Source of the DNA: Bacteroidota bacterium
GTDB taxonomy: Bacteria; Bacteroidota; Ignavibacteria; Ignavibacteriales; Ignavibacteriaceae
Assembly (NCBI GenBank): GCA_021777835.1
Contig: JAJYDC010000001.1
Coordinates: 310,001-374,000, forward strand
Reading direction: 5' to 3'
DNA length: 64,000 bases
The position numbers were made by a program, and so were the translations under genes. The notes beneath the pieces were generated by a model that was not told the DNA's origin, did not search any database, and worked only from the letters and a program-made list of their open reading frames with translations. Shown here one piece after another: positions 36,062 through 44,675 of the stretch. Numbering within the stretch: position 1 is the stretch's first letter; each line of letters opens with the position of its first letter.

Positions 36062-36958
36062 TTAAAAAACCTTCTTCGCTTGTCTTTGCTGTACCATAGA
36101 AATTAAGTTGTTAACTTTTCGTAACTCGTCATCCGTTAGTTCAGGTTTTATTATATCTAACGCAATATTTATCCAGCGGATATTTAAGTTCTTCGTTGCA
36201 TATAATATTTCCTCTTCGGCATTATCATGATTGTTCACAAATATCGAGATAAATTTAGCAGCAGCTTTTATACAAACAATATAAGGTAATAGATTATTGT
36301 TGCAAATTCTAATAAGATTATTAGTTTGATCTATGTGAGATCCGCACAATTCTACAGCTTTTATCCCCGCAATCTTCTGTAAAGGAAGTCTATTTAACGC
36401 TTTTAGGTTTTTATCGGAAGCGATTTTAATCAATTGATCAACTGCACTATCAATTTCAAACATGCTTGTCATACCACTGTTGTATGCTTTGTCTATAGCT
36501 ATTTGGATTGTCACATCTATACTATTCTTTGCTTTACCCAGGACATTAACATTTAGCCTTACATCTTTTGAGAGCTGAACAACACTTTCATAATCGCCAT
36601 TTTTTATAGACAATTCTAATAATGCGGAAGGACTTTCTTTACTGGTAGCTTTTTTTTCTGCTATTGAATTAACTGAATCTTTTGATGTACTTTGATTATC
36701 CAAAATCATCTTAATTTCTTTTTTCTTTGCAAATTGCTCCGGAAATAGAATTTTAACTCCCATAGAAATTAAATTATCAACTACAAGATTCACATTTTTA
36801 TCGTCTATATTAAAACTTATCAGTTTGTCCTCTCCTAAAGTCCCATACCTTACTGCCTTTATGTCTATATTGTTTGATGATCCCTTTAATGTCTTAAGCA
36901 AATTCTTGGTTGAATCAAATTTGTCCTCTGAAATTTTACAAATTATTTTAATGTCCAC
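36062..36958 (-). CDS. Hypothetical two-domain protein
   Basis: I do not recognise this 298-residue soluble protein. Residues 1-75 alternate as strand-helix-strand-strand-helix-strand, an ACT/ferredoxin-like order. Residues about 84-112 are a Ser/Lys/Glu-rich linker. Residues 113-298 are mostly helical with short repeats of 25-35 residues, which may be a helical repeat or SMC/HEAT-like array; no catalytic motif is evident. It stands alone, divergent from the phosphoesterase gene. The fold remarks are inference from pattern only. Confidence 0.6.
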   Translation of the reverse strand: MDIKIICKISEDKFDSTKNLLKTLKGSSNNIDIKAVRYGTLGEDKLISFNIDDKNVNLVVDNLISMGVKILFPEQFAKKKEIKMILDNQSTSKDSVNSIAEKKATSKESPSALLELSIKNGDYESVVQLSKDVRLNVNVLGKAKNSIDVTIQIAIDKAYNSGMTSMFEIDSAVDQLIKIASDKNLKALNRLPLQKIAGIKAVELCGSHIDQTNNLIRICNNNLLPYIVCIKAAAKFISIFVNNHDNAEEEILYATKNLNIRWINIALDIIKPELTDDELRKVNNLISMVQQRQAKKVF

Positions 36959-37181
36959 TTAAACTTCTCATTTTTTTGTTAAACTGTTAATGCTTCGTTA
37001 ATTACTTCCGCTCAATCTAATTGCAGAGCAATTACTATAATTCTTATTCTAGTTCATATTAAATATTTATATTATGAGATTATATTTTTTAATAATTATC
37101 TCATTTAATGATTTGATAATTTGTTCTAAATTATGAACCTTTCTAAGTTTGTTCATTATTTATTTTTCAATTTGAGGACAC

Positions 37182-38171
37182 ATGAAAAAAATATTGGTGT
37201 TATTCGCTATTCTACTTTTACCAGTAGGTTATACTTTTTCACAATCTCACAATAATTCAAAGAGTACTGTTCATAAACTTCCGTTATATAGTCATATCGT
37301 AATTGTCATAGAGGAAAATAAAAGTTACGAACAAATCATAGGAAACAAAGCCGCTCCTTTTATAAATAATGTTCTTAGAAAAGAAGGCGCAAACTTTACA
37401 CACATGTTCGCCGAGGAACATTTCAGTGAAGGTAATTATTTCTGGCTTCTTTCCGGTAGCAATCAGGAGGTTAATTTTTACGATGGTATTCCTGATTCAA
37501 AAAATAATCCAAAATATCCGTTTACTTCATCCAATCTAGCTCAACAGCTTCTTAAGAAAGGCTTTTCCTTTAAAGGATACGCTGAAAGCCTTCCCGCTGT
37601 CGGTGATACTGTTTCACTCTCAGGCTTTTATGCAAGGAAACATGTTCCTTGGGTCAGTTTCGCCAATATTCCGAATACAAAATCAGTAAAAACTTCTTCT
37701 AATTTACAATTTGCCCAATTCCCTACGGATTTTAACAAACTGCCTACTGTTAGCATTGTCATTCCAAACCTTATTCACGACATGCATAACGGTACCCCAC
37801 CCCAAAGTGTTACGGACGGGGACAATTGGTTGAATACTAATCTTAATAAATATTATCAATGGGCAAAATCACATAATTCTCTGCTGATATTTACTTTTGA
37901 CGAAAATAATGATTCAACTCATTATTCCGGCGCAACAGATCCTGCTAGTAAAAATCATGATATCCGAAATAGAATACCGACTATTATTGCAGGAGCTCAT
38001 ATAAAACCCGGAAATTATTCCGAAGGCAAAGGTATTTCGCACGTAAATATCCTACGCACTATTGAAGCAATATATGGATTACCGCAATCTGGATTCCAAC
38101 AAGCTAACTGCCTTAAATATGGAATTTCTAATGATTATATTATCGAAGATATATTTTCTAAAGTTAAATAA
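37182..38171 (+). CDS. Secreted phosphoesterase-family protein (PF04185-like)
   Basis: A 329-residue exported protein with a signal peptide (about 1-20). The phosphoesterase/acid phosphatase (AcpA, phospholipase C) family signature VIVIEENKSYEQIIG begins near residue 40, followed by PNLIHDMHNGT and FTFDENNDSTH, with the DNxH-like metal residues and a late GISHVNILRTIEAIYGL. The enzyme may hydrolyse phosphate esters in the periplasm or outside. A GAGGAC SD lies just upstream of the ATG. It is a single gene. Confidence 0.82.
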   Translation: MKKILVLFAILLLPVGYTFSQSHNNSKSTVHKLPLYSHIVIVIEENKSYEQIIGNKAAPFINNVLRKEGANFTHMFAEEHFSEGNYFWLLSGSNQEVNFYDGIPDSKNNPKYPFTSSNLAQQLLKKGFSFKGYAESLPAVGDTVSLSGFYARKHVPWVSFANIPNTKSVKTSSNLQFAQFPTDFNKLPTVSIVIPNLIHDMHNGTPPQSVTDGDNWLNTNLNKYYQWAKSHNSLLIFTFDENNDSTHYSGATDPASKNHDIRNRIPTIIAGAHIKPGNYSEGKGISHVNILRTIEAIYGLPQSGFQQANCLKYGISNDYIIEDIFSKVK

Positions 38172-38270
38172 ATAAGTCTATTTTATTTAGACCTATAATT
38201 ATTGATTGAAATATTGGACGATAAATTTTAGTTTTAATTTCCTATTATATTAAAAATTATTGAGACTATA

Positions 38271-39317
38271 TTAATTTACCGTCCACATATTTCCGCTATT
38301 TAATAATTTCTTCAAGTCACCTTCACCCTTTTGCATTTTAACCTTATTAATTTGAGAATGAAATTCTTCATTGTATGTTGTTTTGTTAATTTCTCTGATT
38401 ACTCCTATAGGATGAGGAAATCCTTCAATTTCCTGAAACTCTGCTAGTAAATTAGCTCCCGCAGGTGATTTATCAAATTCATCATGAACCCATAAATCAT
38501 TTATTGAATACTTCCCTTCATCAATTCTTACAACCTTCGGAGTTAATCCTTCTAATACAATCCCCTTATCCATATTTTTTCCAAAAACCATTGGTTTGCC
38601 ATGTTCAAGAATTATAATATTATCAGCCTTAGTTTCTTTTTCTGTATAAAGTTCAAATGCTCCGTCGTTAAATATATTGCAGTTCTGATATATCTCTATA
38701 AGTGAAGTGCCTTTATGAATTGCTGCTCTTTTTATGATGCTTTGTAGATGCTTTGGGTCTCTATCCAGTGATCTTGCTACAAATGTAGCCCCTGCCCCAA
38801 TCCCTAATGTCAATGGATTGAATGGAAAATCTACACTTCCATAAGGTGTGCTTTTTGTTTTTTTCCCTCTCTCGGATGTCGGAGAATATTGCCCTTTAGT
38901 TAAGCCATAAATTTTATTATTAAAGAGAAGAATTTTTATATCTATATTCCTTCTGCATGCATGTATAAAATGATTACCTCCGATGCTTAATAAGTCTCCG
39001 TCTCCGCTTGCAACCCATACTGAAAGATCAGGATTATTAATTTTTACCCCAGTAGCTATAGCCGGCGCACGACCGTGTATACTGTGCATACCAAAAGTCT
39101 CCATATAATATGGAAATCTTGATGAACATCCAATACCCGATACCCATACCATTTTTTCTCTCTTTATTCCTAGCTCAGGCGCAATTCTTTGCATAGCAGC
39201 CAGAATCGCATAATCGCCACATCCTGGACACCACCTTACATCTTGTGATGAAGCAAAATCTTTTGCAGTATATTTAATTTCTGCTTCTGTATTTTCTTTT
39301 CTATTTTCGTTTATCAT
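38271..39317 (-). CDS. korB: 2-oxoacid:ferredoxin oxidoreductase beta subunit (copy 1)
   Basis: The thiamine-pyrophosphate and 4Fe-4S subunit of a 2-oxoglutarate-type oxidoreductase, passing electrons to ferredoxin. Cluster cysteines lie in WCPGCGDYAI and GIGCSSRF plus a later QNCNIFN; the TPP-binding segment is GDGDLLSIGGNHF with NNKIYGLTKGQYSPTS. Length (348) is normal for KorB. It begins 1 bp after korA (copy 1). Substrate (2-oxoglutarate versus pyruvate or another 2-oxoacid) cannot be fixed. Confidence 0.9.
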   Translation of the reverse strand: MINENRKENTEAEIKYTAKDFASSQDVRWCPGCGDYAILAAMQRIAPELGIKREKMVWVSGIGCSSRFPYYMETFGMHSIHGRAPAIATGVKINNPDLSVWVASGDGDLLSIGGNHFIHACRRNIDIKILLFNNKIYGLTKGQYSPTSERGKKTKSTPYGSVDFPFNPLTLGIGAGATFVARSLDRDPKHLQSIIKRAAIHKGTSLIEIYQNCNIFNDGAFELYTEKETKADNIIILEHGKPMVFGKNMDKGIVLEGLTPKVVRIDEGKYSINDLWVHDEFDKSPAGANLLAEFQEIEGFPHPIGVIREINKTTYNEEFHSQINKVKMQKGEGDLKKLLNSGNMWTVN

Positions 39318-39318
39318 T

Positions 39319-41157
39319 CTATAATCCTTTCAAAGCATTTTCAATTTTCGTCTCAATTTCCGAGGACTTAAATGGAAGTCCTTGAATTTTTGTGAATGAA
39401 TCTATATCGACTAGGTATTCAGCTTTTAAGAATCTCGCAAGTTGTCCCATATTTAGTTCAGGGCATATTATGTGTTTATATCTCTTAAGTACTTCTCCCG
39501 TATTTCTTGGAAACGGATTCAAGTATCTCAAATGCGCTTGCGCTACCTTCTTACCACTATTTCTTACCCTGGCTACTGCCTCAGTTATTGATCCGAAAGT
39601 CCCGCCCCAGCCAATCACCAATAAATTCGCATCATTATCACCCGTTACTTCAAGTTCAGGTATGTCTTTCTCTATGTTCTTTACTTTCTGAGCACGTAAT
39701 CTAACCATGAACTCATGATTCTCAGGATCATAGCTGACATTACCTGTAATATTAGCTTTTTCTAGTCCGCCTAATCTATGTTCTAATCCGGCTGTTCCGG
39801 GAATTGCCCATGGACGGCTTAAATTTTCGTCCCTTAAGTATGGTGCAAAACCTTCCTTTTCATTTCTAAATTTTACTTTGATTTCAGGTATATCATCCGG
39901 ATTTGGAATTAGCCATGGCTCAGAACCATTCGCTATATATCCGTCTGATAGGTATAATACAGGGACCATATACTTCGTTGCAAGTCGTGCCGCTTCCAAT
40001 GCCATATTAAAACACTCAGCCGGTGTTGAAGGTGCTATGACTACGACTGGAGCTTCTCCGTTTCTTCCGTTTATTGCTTGTTGCAAATCTGATTGCTCGG
40101 TTTTTGTCGGCAACCCTGTACTTGGACCTCCGCGCTGAACATCTATTATAATTATCGGAAGTTCAGTCATAACCGCTAATCCGATAGCCTCTGTTTTTAA
40201 AGCTACCCCTGGTCCGCTGGTTGTTGTAATTGCCAACGCACCTGTAAATGCAGCTCCAATCGACGCTGTGATTGCAGCAATTTCATCTTCAGCCTGAAAT
40301 GTCCTAACCCCAAAATTCTTATGCTTGCTTAATTCATGTAAGATATCCGAAGCCGGTGTTATTGGATATGAGCCTAGGAATAAAGGCAATCCGGATTTTA
40401 CAGATGCTGTCACAAAACCAATTGCTAACGCTTCATTTCCTGAGATATTCCTGTAAACCCCTTTTGGTAATTTCGCCGCCTCGACTTGATATCTAGTAGT
40501 AAATAATTCTGTATTCTCTCCAAAATAATATCCAGCCATTAAAGCTTTTTCATTTGCAGAAGCTATAAGTGGAGCATCCTTAAATTTATCCTTTATCCAT
40601 TTCATTGTTGGCTCGTATGGTCGACTGTATAGCCAGTACATCATTCCAAGTGCAAAGAAATTCTTACATCTTGCTATTTCTTTTGCAGATAAACCGCTGT
40701 CTTCAAGTGCCATGCTAGTCTGTTTGCTTAACGGTACCTGTATAATATTATAACCTTCCAAACTTCCGTCTTCTAATGGATTTGTTTCATACCCTGCAAG
40801 TTTAAGGTTTCTTGCATCGAATGCATTAATGTTTATTATAATGTAAGCGTTATGTTTTAAGTCTTTTATATTGACTTTCAGTGCTGCTGGGTTCATCGCT
40901 ACTAAAACATCCGGAGAGTCACCAGGTGTTTGAATATCGCTGCTGCTAAAGTGAAGTTGATATCCGCTCACACCGTATGTTGTTCCGATTGGTGCACGTA
41001 TTTCTGCAGGATAATCAGGAAGGGTGCTTAAATCATTCCCTACTAGCGCTGTCGTGTTTGTAAATTGCATCCCGGTTAATTGCATCCCATCACCAGAATC
41101 ACCGGCAAAACGCACAGTAACGTCCGAAAGTTCGAGGATTTCCTTTTCCACTTTCAT
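39319..41157 (-). CDS. korA: 2-oxoacid:acceptor oxidoreductase alpha (gamma-alpha fused) subunit (copy 1)
   Basis: The fused gamma and alpha subunit of the KorAB enzyme. The gamma domain (about 1-190) begins VTVRFAGDSGDGMQLTG, and the alpha domain carries GSYPITPASDIL, QAEDEIAAITASIGAA and RGGPSTGLPTKTEQSDL. Length (612) is normal for the fused form. It precedes its korB by 1 bp. A separate tandem copy lies just upstream at 41.4-44.2 kb. Roles in an oxidative or reductive TCA branch are possible. Confidence 0.9.
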   Translation of the reverse strand: MKVEKEILELSDVTVRFAGDSGDGMQLTGMQFTNTTALVGNDLSTLPDYPAEIRAPIGTTYGVSGYQLHFSSSDIQTPGDSPDVLVAMNPAALKVNIKDLKHNAYIIININAFDARNLKLAGYETNPLEDGSLEGYNIIQVPLSKQTSMALEDSGLSAKEIARCKNFFALGMMYWLYSRPYEPTMKWIKDKFKDAPLIASANEKALMAGYYFGENTELFTTRYQVEAAKLPKGVYRNISGNEALAIGFVTASVKSGLPLFLGSYPITPASDILHELSKHKNFGVRTFQAEDEIAAITASIGAAFTGALAITTTSGPGVALKTEAIGLAVMTELPIIIIDVQRGGPSTGLPTKTEQSDLQQAINGRNGEAPVVVIAPSTPAECFNMALEAARLATKYMVPVLYLSDGYIANGSEPWLIPNPDDIPEIKVKFRNEKEGFAPYLRDENLSRPWAIPGTAGLEHRLGGLEKANITGNVSYDPENHEFMVRLRAQKVKNIEKDIPELEVTGDNDANLLVIGWGGTFGSITEAVARVRNSGKKVAQAHLRYLNPFPRNTGEVLKRYKHIICPELNMGQLARFLKAEYLVDIDSFTKIQGLPFKSSEIETKIENALKGL

Positions 41158-41304
41158 AGATTGTTTATCCTTTATTTTAAGAATTTATTTTAACTAAAGA
41201 TTTATCCGCAATCTTGAAGTTAATAGATTTCTTTAAAGAATTCTTTTTACTAATGGGAAGTTAAACATTTTTTATTATAAAGTAATGTGAGTTGTTTTAC
41301 ATAA

Positions 41305-41339
41305 AAAAAGGAACAAGCCTCATTGGCTCATTCCTTTTT
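41305..41339 (-). terminator. Terminator between the two korAB pairs
   Basis: AAAAAGGAA (41305-41313) pairs with TTCCTTTTT (41331-41339), with an inner AGCC/GGCT stem and a small CA/CA mismatch. The A/T-rich base lets it act on both strands. It lies 29 bp past the copy 2 korB stop. Confidence 0.75.
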
Positions 41340-41368
41340 ATTAATAGACTATAGTTCGTAGCGTGTGC

Positions 41369-42406
41369 TTAATTTACCTCCCAGGTATTGCCTGCAAAAA
41401 GTACTTTCTCTAAGTCGCCTTTTCCCTTTTTATCGGTAACAGTATGTATCTGTGCCTCAACTTCACCATCGTATGTAGCTTTGGATATCTGTCTGAATAT
41501 TCCAATTGGAGTTGGCATTGCCGGATCATCCGATAGATGAGCTAATAATGTGGCAAGTACAGGGCTTTCATCAAATTCATCGTGCACTAAAATGTCTTCT
41601 TCTCGATGTGAACCATTCCCTACTTCAACTACTTTTGGTTTTGCACCATCCATTATGATACCCTTGTTCTTGTTTGCACCGAATAACATCGGCTTTCCGT
41701 GCTCTAGTACAAGAACATTATCATCTTTAGTCTTTTTGTCTGTTAGAATATCAAAGGCTCCGTCATTAAAGATGCTGCAATTCTGAAATATTTCAATAAA
41801 AGCTGCTCCTTTATGCGCTGCTGCTCGCTTAATCATTTCCTGTAAATGTTTAGCATCTCTATCAAGAGATCGCGCCACAAATGTCGCTCCTGAACCAAGA
41901 GCAAGCGAAATTGGATTAAACGGGTAATCAACACTTCCGTATGGGGAGGTCTTGGTAATTTTCCCTTTTTCTGATGTTGGTGAATACTGCCCTTTTGTTA
42001 GTCCATAAATTCTATTGTTGAATAATAAAATTTTAAGATCAACATTCTTTCTGCATGTATGTATAAAATGATTACCGCCTATACTCAATAAATCTCCGTC
42101 TCCTGCTGCTACCCAAACAGAAAGTTCTGGGTGACTAACTTTTACTCCTGTTGCAATTGCAGGTGCTCTTCCGTGAATACCATGGAAACCATAAGTATTC
42201 ATGTAATAGGGAAATCTTGATGAACATCCTATACCGGAGATCCATACAATATTCTCTTTTTTAATTCCGACCAAATCTGGGAAAGATCTCTGCACTTGAG
42301 CTAATATTGAATAATCCCCGCATCCTGGACACCATCTTACATCCTGATCGGTAACGAAATCTTTTGCCGTAATTTTCAAATCTTTAACTTCAATTTGTTC
42401 ACTCAT
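41369..42406 (-). CDS. korB: 2-oxoacid:ferredoxin oxidoreductase beta subunit (copy 2)
   Basis: Paralogue of the korB at 38.3 kb with the same motifs: WCPGCGDYSIL, GIGCSSRF, GDGDLLSIGGNHF, and QNCSIFNDGAF. Length is 345. By eye the two beta subunits agree at well over half of positions. The start ATG overlaps the korA stop (TAATG), so the pair is coupled. A terminator follows. Confidence 0.9.
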   Translation of the reverse strand: MSEQIEVKDLKITAKDFVTDQDVRWCPGCGDYSILAQVQRSFPDLVGIKKENIVWISGIGCSSRFPYYMNTYGFHGIHGRAPAIATGVKVSHPELSVWVAAGDGDLLSIGGNHFIHTCRKNVDLKILLFNNRIYGLTKGQYSPTSEKGKITKTSPYGSVDYPFNPISLALGSGATFVARSLDRDAKHLQEMIKRAAAHKGAAFIEIFQNCSIFNDGAFDILTDKKTKDDNVLVLEHGKPMLFGANKNKGIIMDGAKPKVVEVGNGSHREEDILVHDEFDESPVLATLLAHLSDDPAMPTPIGIFRQISKATYDGEVEAQIHTVTDKKGKGDLEKVLFAGNTWEVN

Positions 42407-44247
42407 TATTCATTTCCTCCAAGGATTTCTTTAATTTTATCTTCAATGTCGGACACTCTAAACGGTAGCCCTCTCATAATATTCAATTGCTTTATCGGAA
42501 GTAGAAATTCACTACGCAATATTTTTGCAAGTTGCCCTAGATTTATCTCTGGTAGTAGTACATTATTAAATCCCTTTAAAACGTACTCAGTATTCTTCGG
42601 TAATGGATTTAAGTATTTCAAATGTGCTTGTGAAACCTTATAACCCGACTTACGAGCCTTTATTACTGCTTCCTTTATTGCACCATATGTTCCTCCCCAT
42701 CCTAATACTAGTAATTCTCCCTCAGTATCTCCGTCTACAGTTAAATCAGGAATATCATTAACCATGTTCTTTACTTTTTGAGCTCTTAGATTTATCATCA
42801 AATCATGATTATCCGGATCGTAACTTACTGTACCAGAAATATTTGCTTTTTCAAGTCCGCCAATCCTGTGTTCTAATCCTGGTGTACCCGGCTTAGCCCA
42901 TGGACGTGAAAGATTTTCGTCTCTTAAATATGGCGCAAAACCTTCTTTCTCGGTTCTAAATTTAACAGGTATTTCAGGTAACTCATTAACGTGAGGAATC
43001 TTCCATGGCTCAGAACCGTTCGCTAGGTAACCATCAGTTAATAATATAACTGGTGACATATATTTTATTGCTAGCTTTGAAGCTTCCATCGCCATTGTAA
43101 AACAATCGCTTGGCGTTGAAGCTGCTAATACTGCTACAGGTGCTTCACCGTTTCTGCCGTATATTGCCTGAAGTAAATCTGCTTGCTCTGTCTTAGTCGG
43201 AAGACCGGTACTAGGGCCACCTCTCTGCACATCGATAATAACAAGGGGAAGTTCCGTCATTAACGCTAACCCTAAAGCTTCTGTCTTTAAAGCAAGGCCA
43301 GGACCGCTAGTTGTTGTAATAGCTAGATTACCGGCAAAGGAAGCGCCTATCGCTGATGTAATTCCTGCAATCTCATCTTCTGCCTGAACTGTTTTAATAC
43401 CAAAATTCTTATAGTTGCTTAAATATTGCAAAATCTCAGTCGCTGGCGTTATTGGATATGATCCTAAAAATAAAGGTAAACCGCTCTTAACTGAAGCTGC
43501 TAAAAAGCCAAGCGCAGTTGCTTCATTTCCTGAAATACTTCTATATGTCCCTTTTGGTAATTTTGCCGGTTCAACTGAATATCTTGTATTAAATATCTCA
43601 GTGTTCTCACCATAGTTATATCCTGCTGTCAATGCTTTAGTATTCGCATCGATAAATACCGGAGTTTTACTGAACTTCTTCTGTATCCAATTTAATGTCT
43701 GATCTAAAGGTCTGTCAAATAACCAATACATTAACCCAAGTGCAAAAAAGTTTTTGCATCTTGAAACTTCCTTAGGTGATAGTGCACATCCTTCAAGTGC
43801 TTTTGCTGTCAAAGATGCAATCGGTACTGGGAATACTTCAAATCCTTCAAGTGAATCATCTTCTAACGGATTTGTCTCATACTTTGCAAGTTGAAGGTTC
43901 TTTCTATCGAAAGAGTCTGTGTTTACAATTATTGTAGCTCCAGGCTTCAATTCACTTAAGTTCTTTTTCACTGCCGCGGGATTCATCGCTACAAGCACAT
44001 CGGGTCTGTCGCCTGGCGTATGAATATCATTACTGCTAAAATGTAGCTGGAATCCGCTTACTCCATAAACTGTCCCTATTGGAGCACGAATCTCTGCGGG
44101 ATAATCTGGTAAGGTACTTAGATCATTTCCCATTAACGCTGTAGTATCGCTGAACTGACTACCTGTAAGCTGCATTCCATCTCCGGAATCGCCTGCAAAA
44201 CGGACAGTAACCTCAGATAAACTTTGAACTTCTTTTTCTTTGGGCAT
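42406..44247 (-). CDS. korA: 2-oxoacid:acceptor oxidoreductase alpha (gamma-alpha fused) subunit (copy 2)
   Basis: Paralogue of the korA at 39.3 kb. It has the same gamma domain start (VTVRFAGDSGDGMQLTGSQ), GSYPITPATEIL, QAEDEIAGIT and RGGPSTGLPTKTEQADL. Length is 613, one residue longer than the other copy. It opens a separate transcription unit, with about 430 bp of gene-free DNA upstream. Differences from copy 1 are spread along the protein, which suggests long divergence rather than a recent duplication. Confidence 0.9.
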   Translation of the reverse strand: MPKEKEVQSLSEVTVRFAGDSGDGMQLTGSQFSDTTALMGNDLSTLPDYPAEIRAPIGTVYGVSGFQLHFSSNDIHTPGDRPDVLVAMNPAAVKKNLSELKPGATIIVNTDSFDRKNLQLAKYETNPLEDDSLEGFEVFPVPIASLTAKALEGCALSPKEVSRCKNFFALGLMYWLFDRPLDQTLNWIQKKFSKTPVFIDANTKALTAGYNYGENTEIFNTRYSVEPAKLPKGTYRSISGNEATALGFLAASVKSGLPLFLGSYPITPATEILQYLSNYKNFGIKTVQAEDEIAGITSAIGASFAGNLAITTTSGPGLALKTEALGLALMTELPLVIIDVQRGGPSTGLPTKTEQADLLQAIYGRNGEAPVAVLAASTPSDCFTMAMEASKLAIKYMSPVILLTDGYLANGSEPWKIPHVNELPEIPVKFRTEKEGFAPYLRDENLSRPWAKPGTPGLEHRIGGLEKANISGTVSYDPDNHDLMINLRAQKVKNMVNDIPDLTVDGDTEGELLVLGWGGTYGAIKEAVIKARKSGYKVSQAHLKYLNPLPKNTEYVLKGFNNVLLPEINLGQLAKILRSEFLLPIKQLNIMRGLPFRVSDIEDKIKEILGGNE

Positions 44248-44675
44248 AATTGGTCTCTTAATAATTGATAATTAAAACTACCAACTTTAAAACCATATAC
44301 CGTGCCATTTGTAAATCAATTTCTGTTTTTGATAAAAAAGTTGAATAATTATGTGAATTATCTTTTATGGCAAACTTAAATTTGAATTTCGCTTAAAATG
44401 AGCTAATAATTAAATGTATTTAGATACTATTGCAATTAACAATCTTTGATGTTAGCTATTAAAAATTCAATATTTGTAATATTTTCCCAACATCGGGAAT
44501 CATTTTTTTTTGATTAGGGAATTTTTATCTATATCTAGAGATAGGATGATATGCTGACTTTATGTAAAAATTTCTTCATGCCATTTGTGCTCTTTCTAAA
44601 TATTAACTTTTTAGTTGCTAGTATTTTTAAACAAATATTTTCAACGACCTGCAATAACGTACACTTGACTAAAAT
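44248..44675. other. Gene-free gap between korA (copy 2) and dsbD
   Basis: This 428-bp AT-rich stretch holds the likely promoter of the korAB copy 2 operon and the 3' end region of dsbD. A small hairpin (TTCCC 44484-44488 with GGGAA 44495-44499) is followed by a T-run but has no plus-strand gene to end. A 7-bp inverted repeat, TTGACTA/TAGTCAA, overlaps the dsbD stop. No gene is evident. Confidence 0.4.

Noticed and set aside
39507-39704. Long open frames opposite korA, topA, holB and lysS
   Set aside because: These are shadows of real genes; the opposite-strand proteins have clear families and the antisense frames lack SDs and recognisable domains.
38271-44247. Tandem korAB as a mobile or recent duplication
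   Set aside because: No flanking repeats or transposase seen, and the pairs differ throughout, so recent mobilisation is unlikely.
44484-44510. Hairpin with a T-run on the plus strand
   Set aside because: Only a 5-bp stem, and no plus-strand gene upstream that it could terminate.
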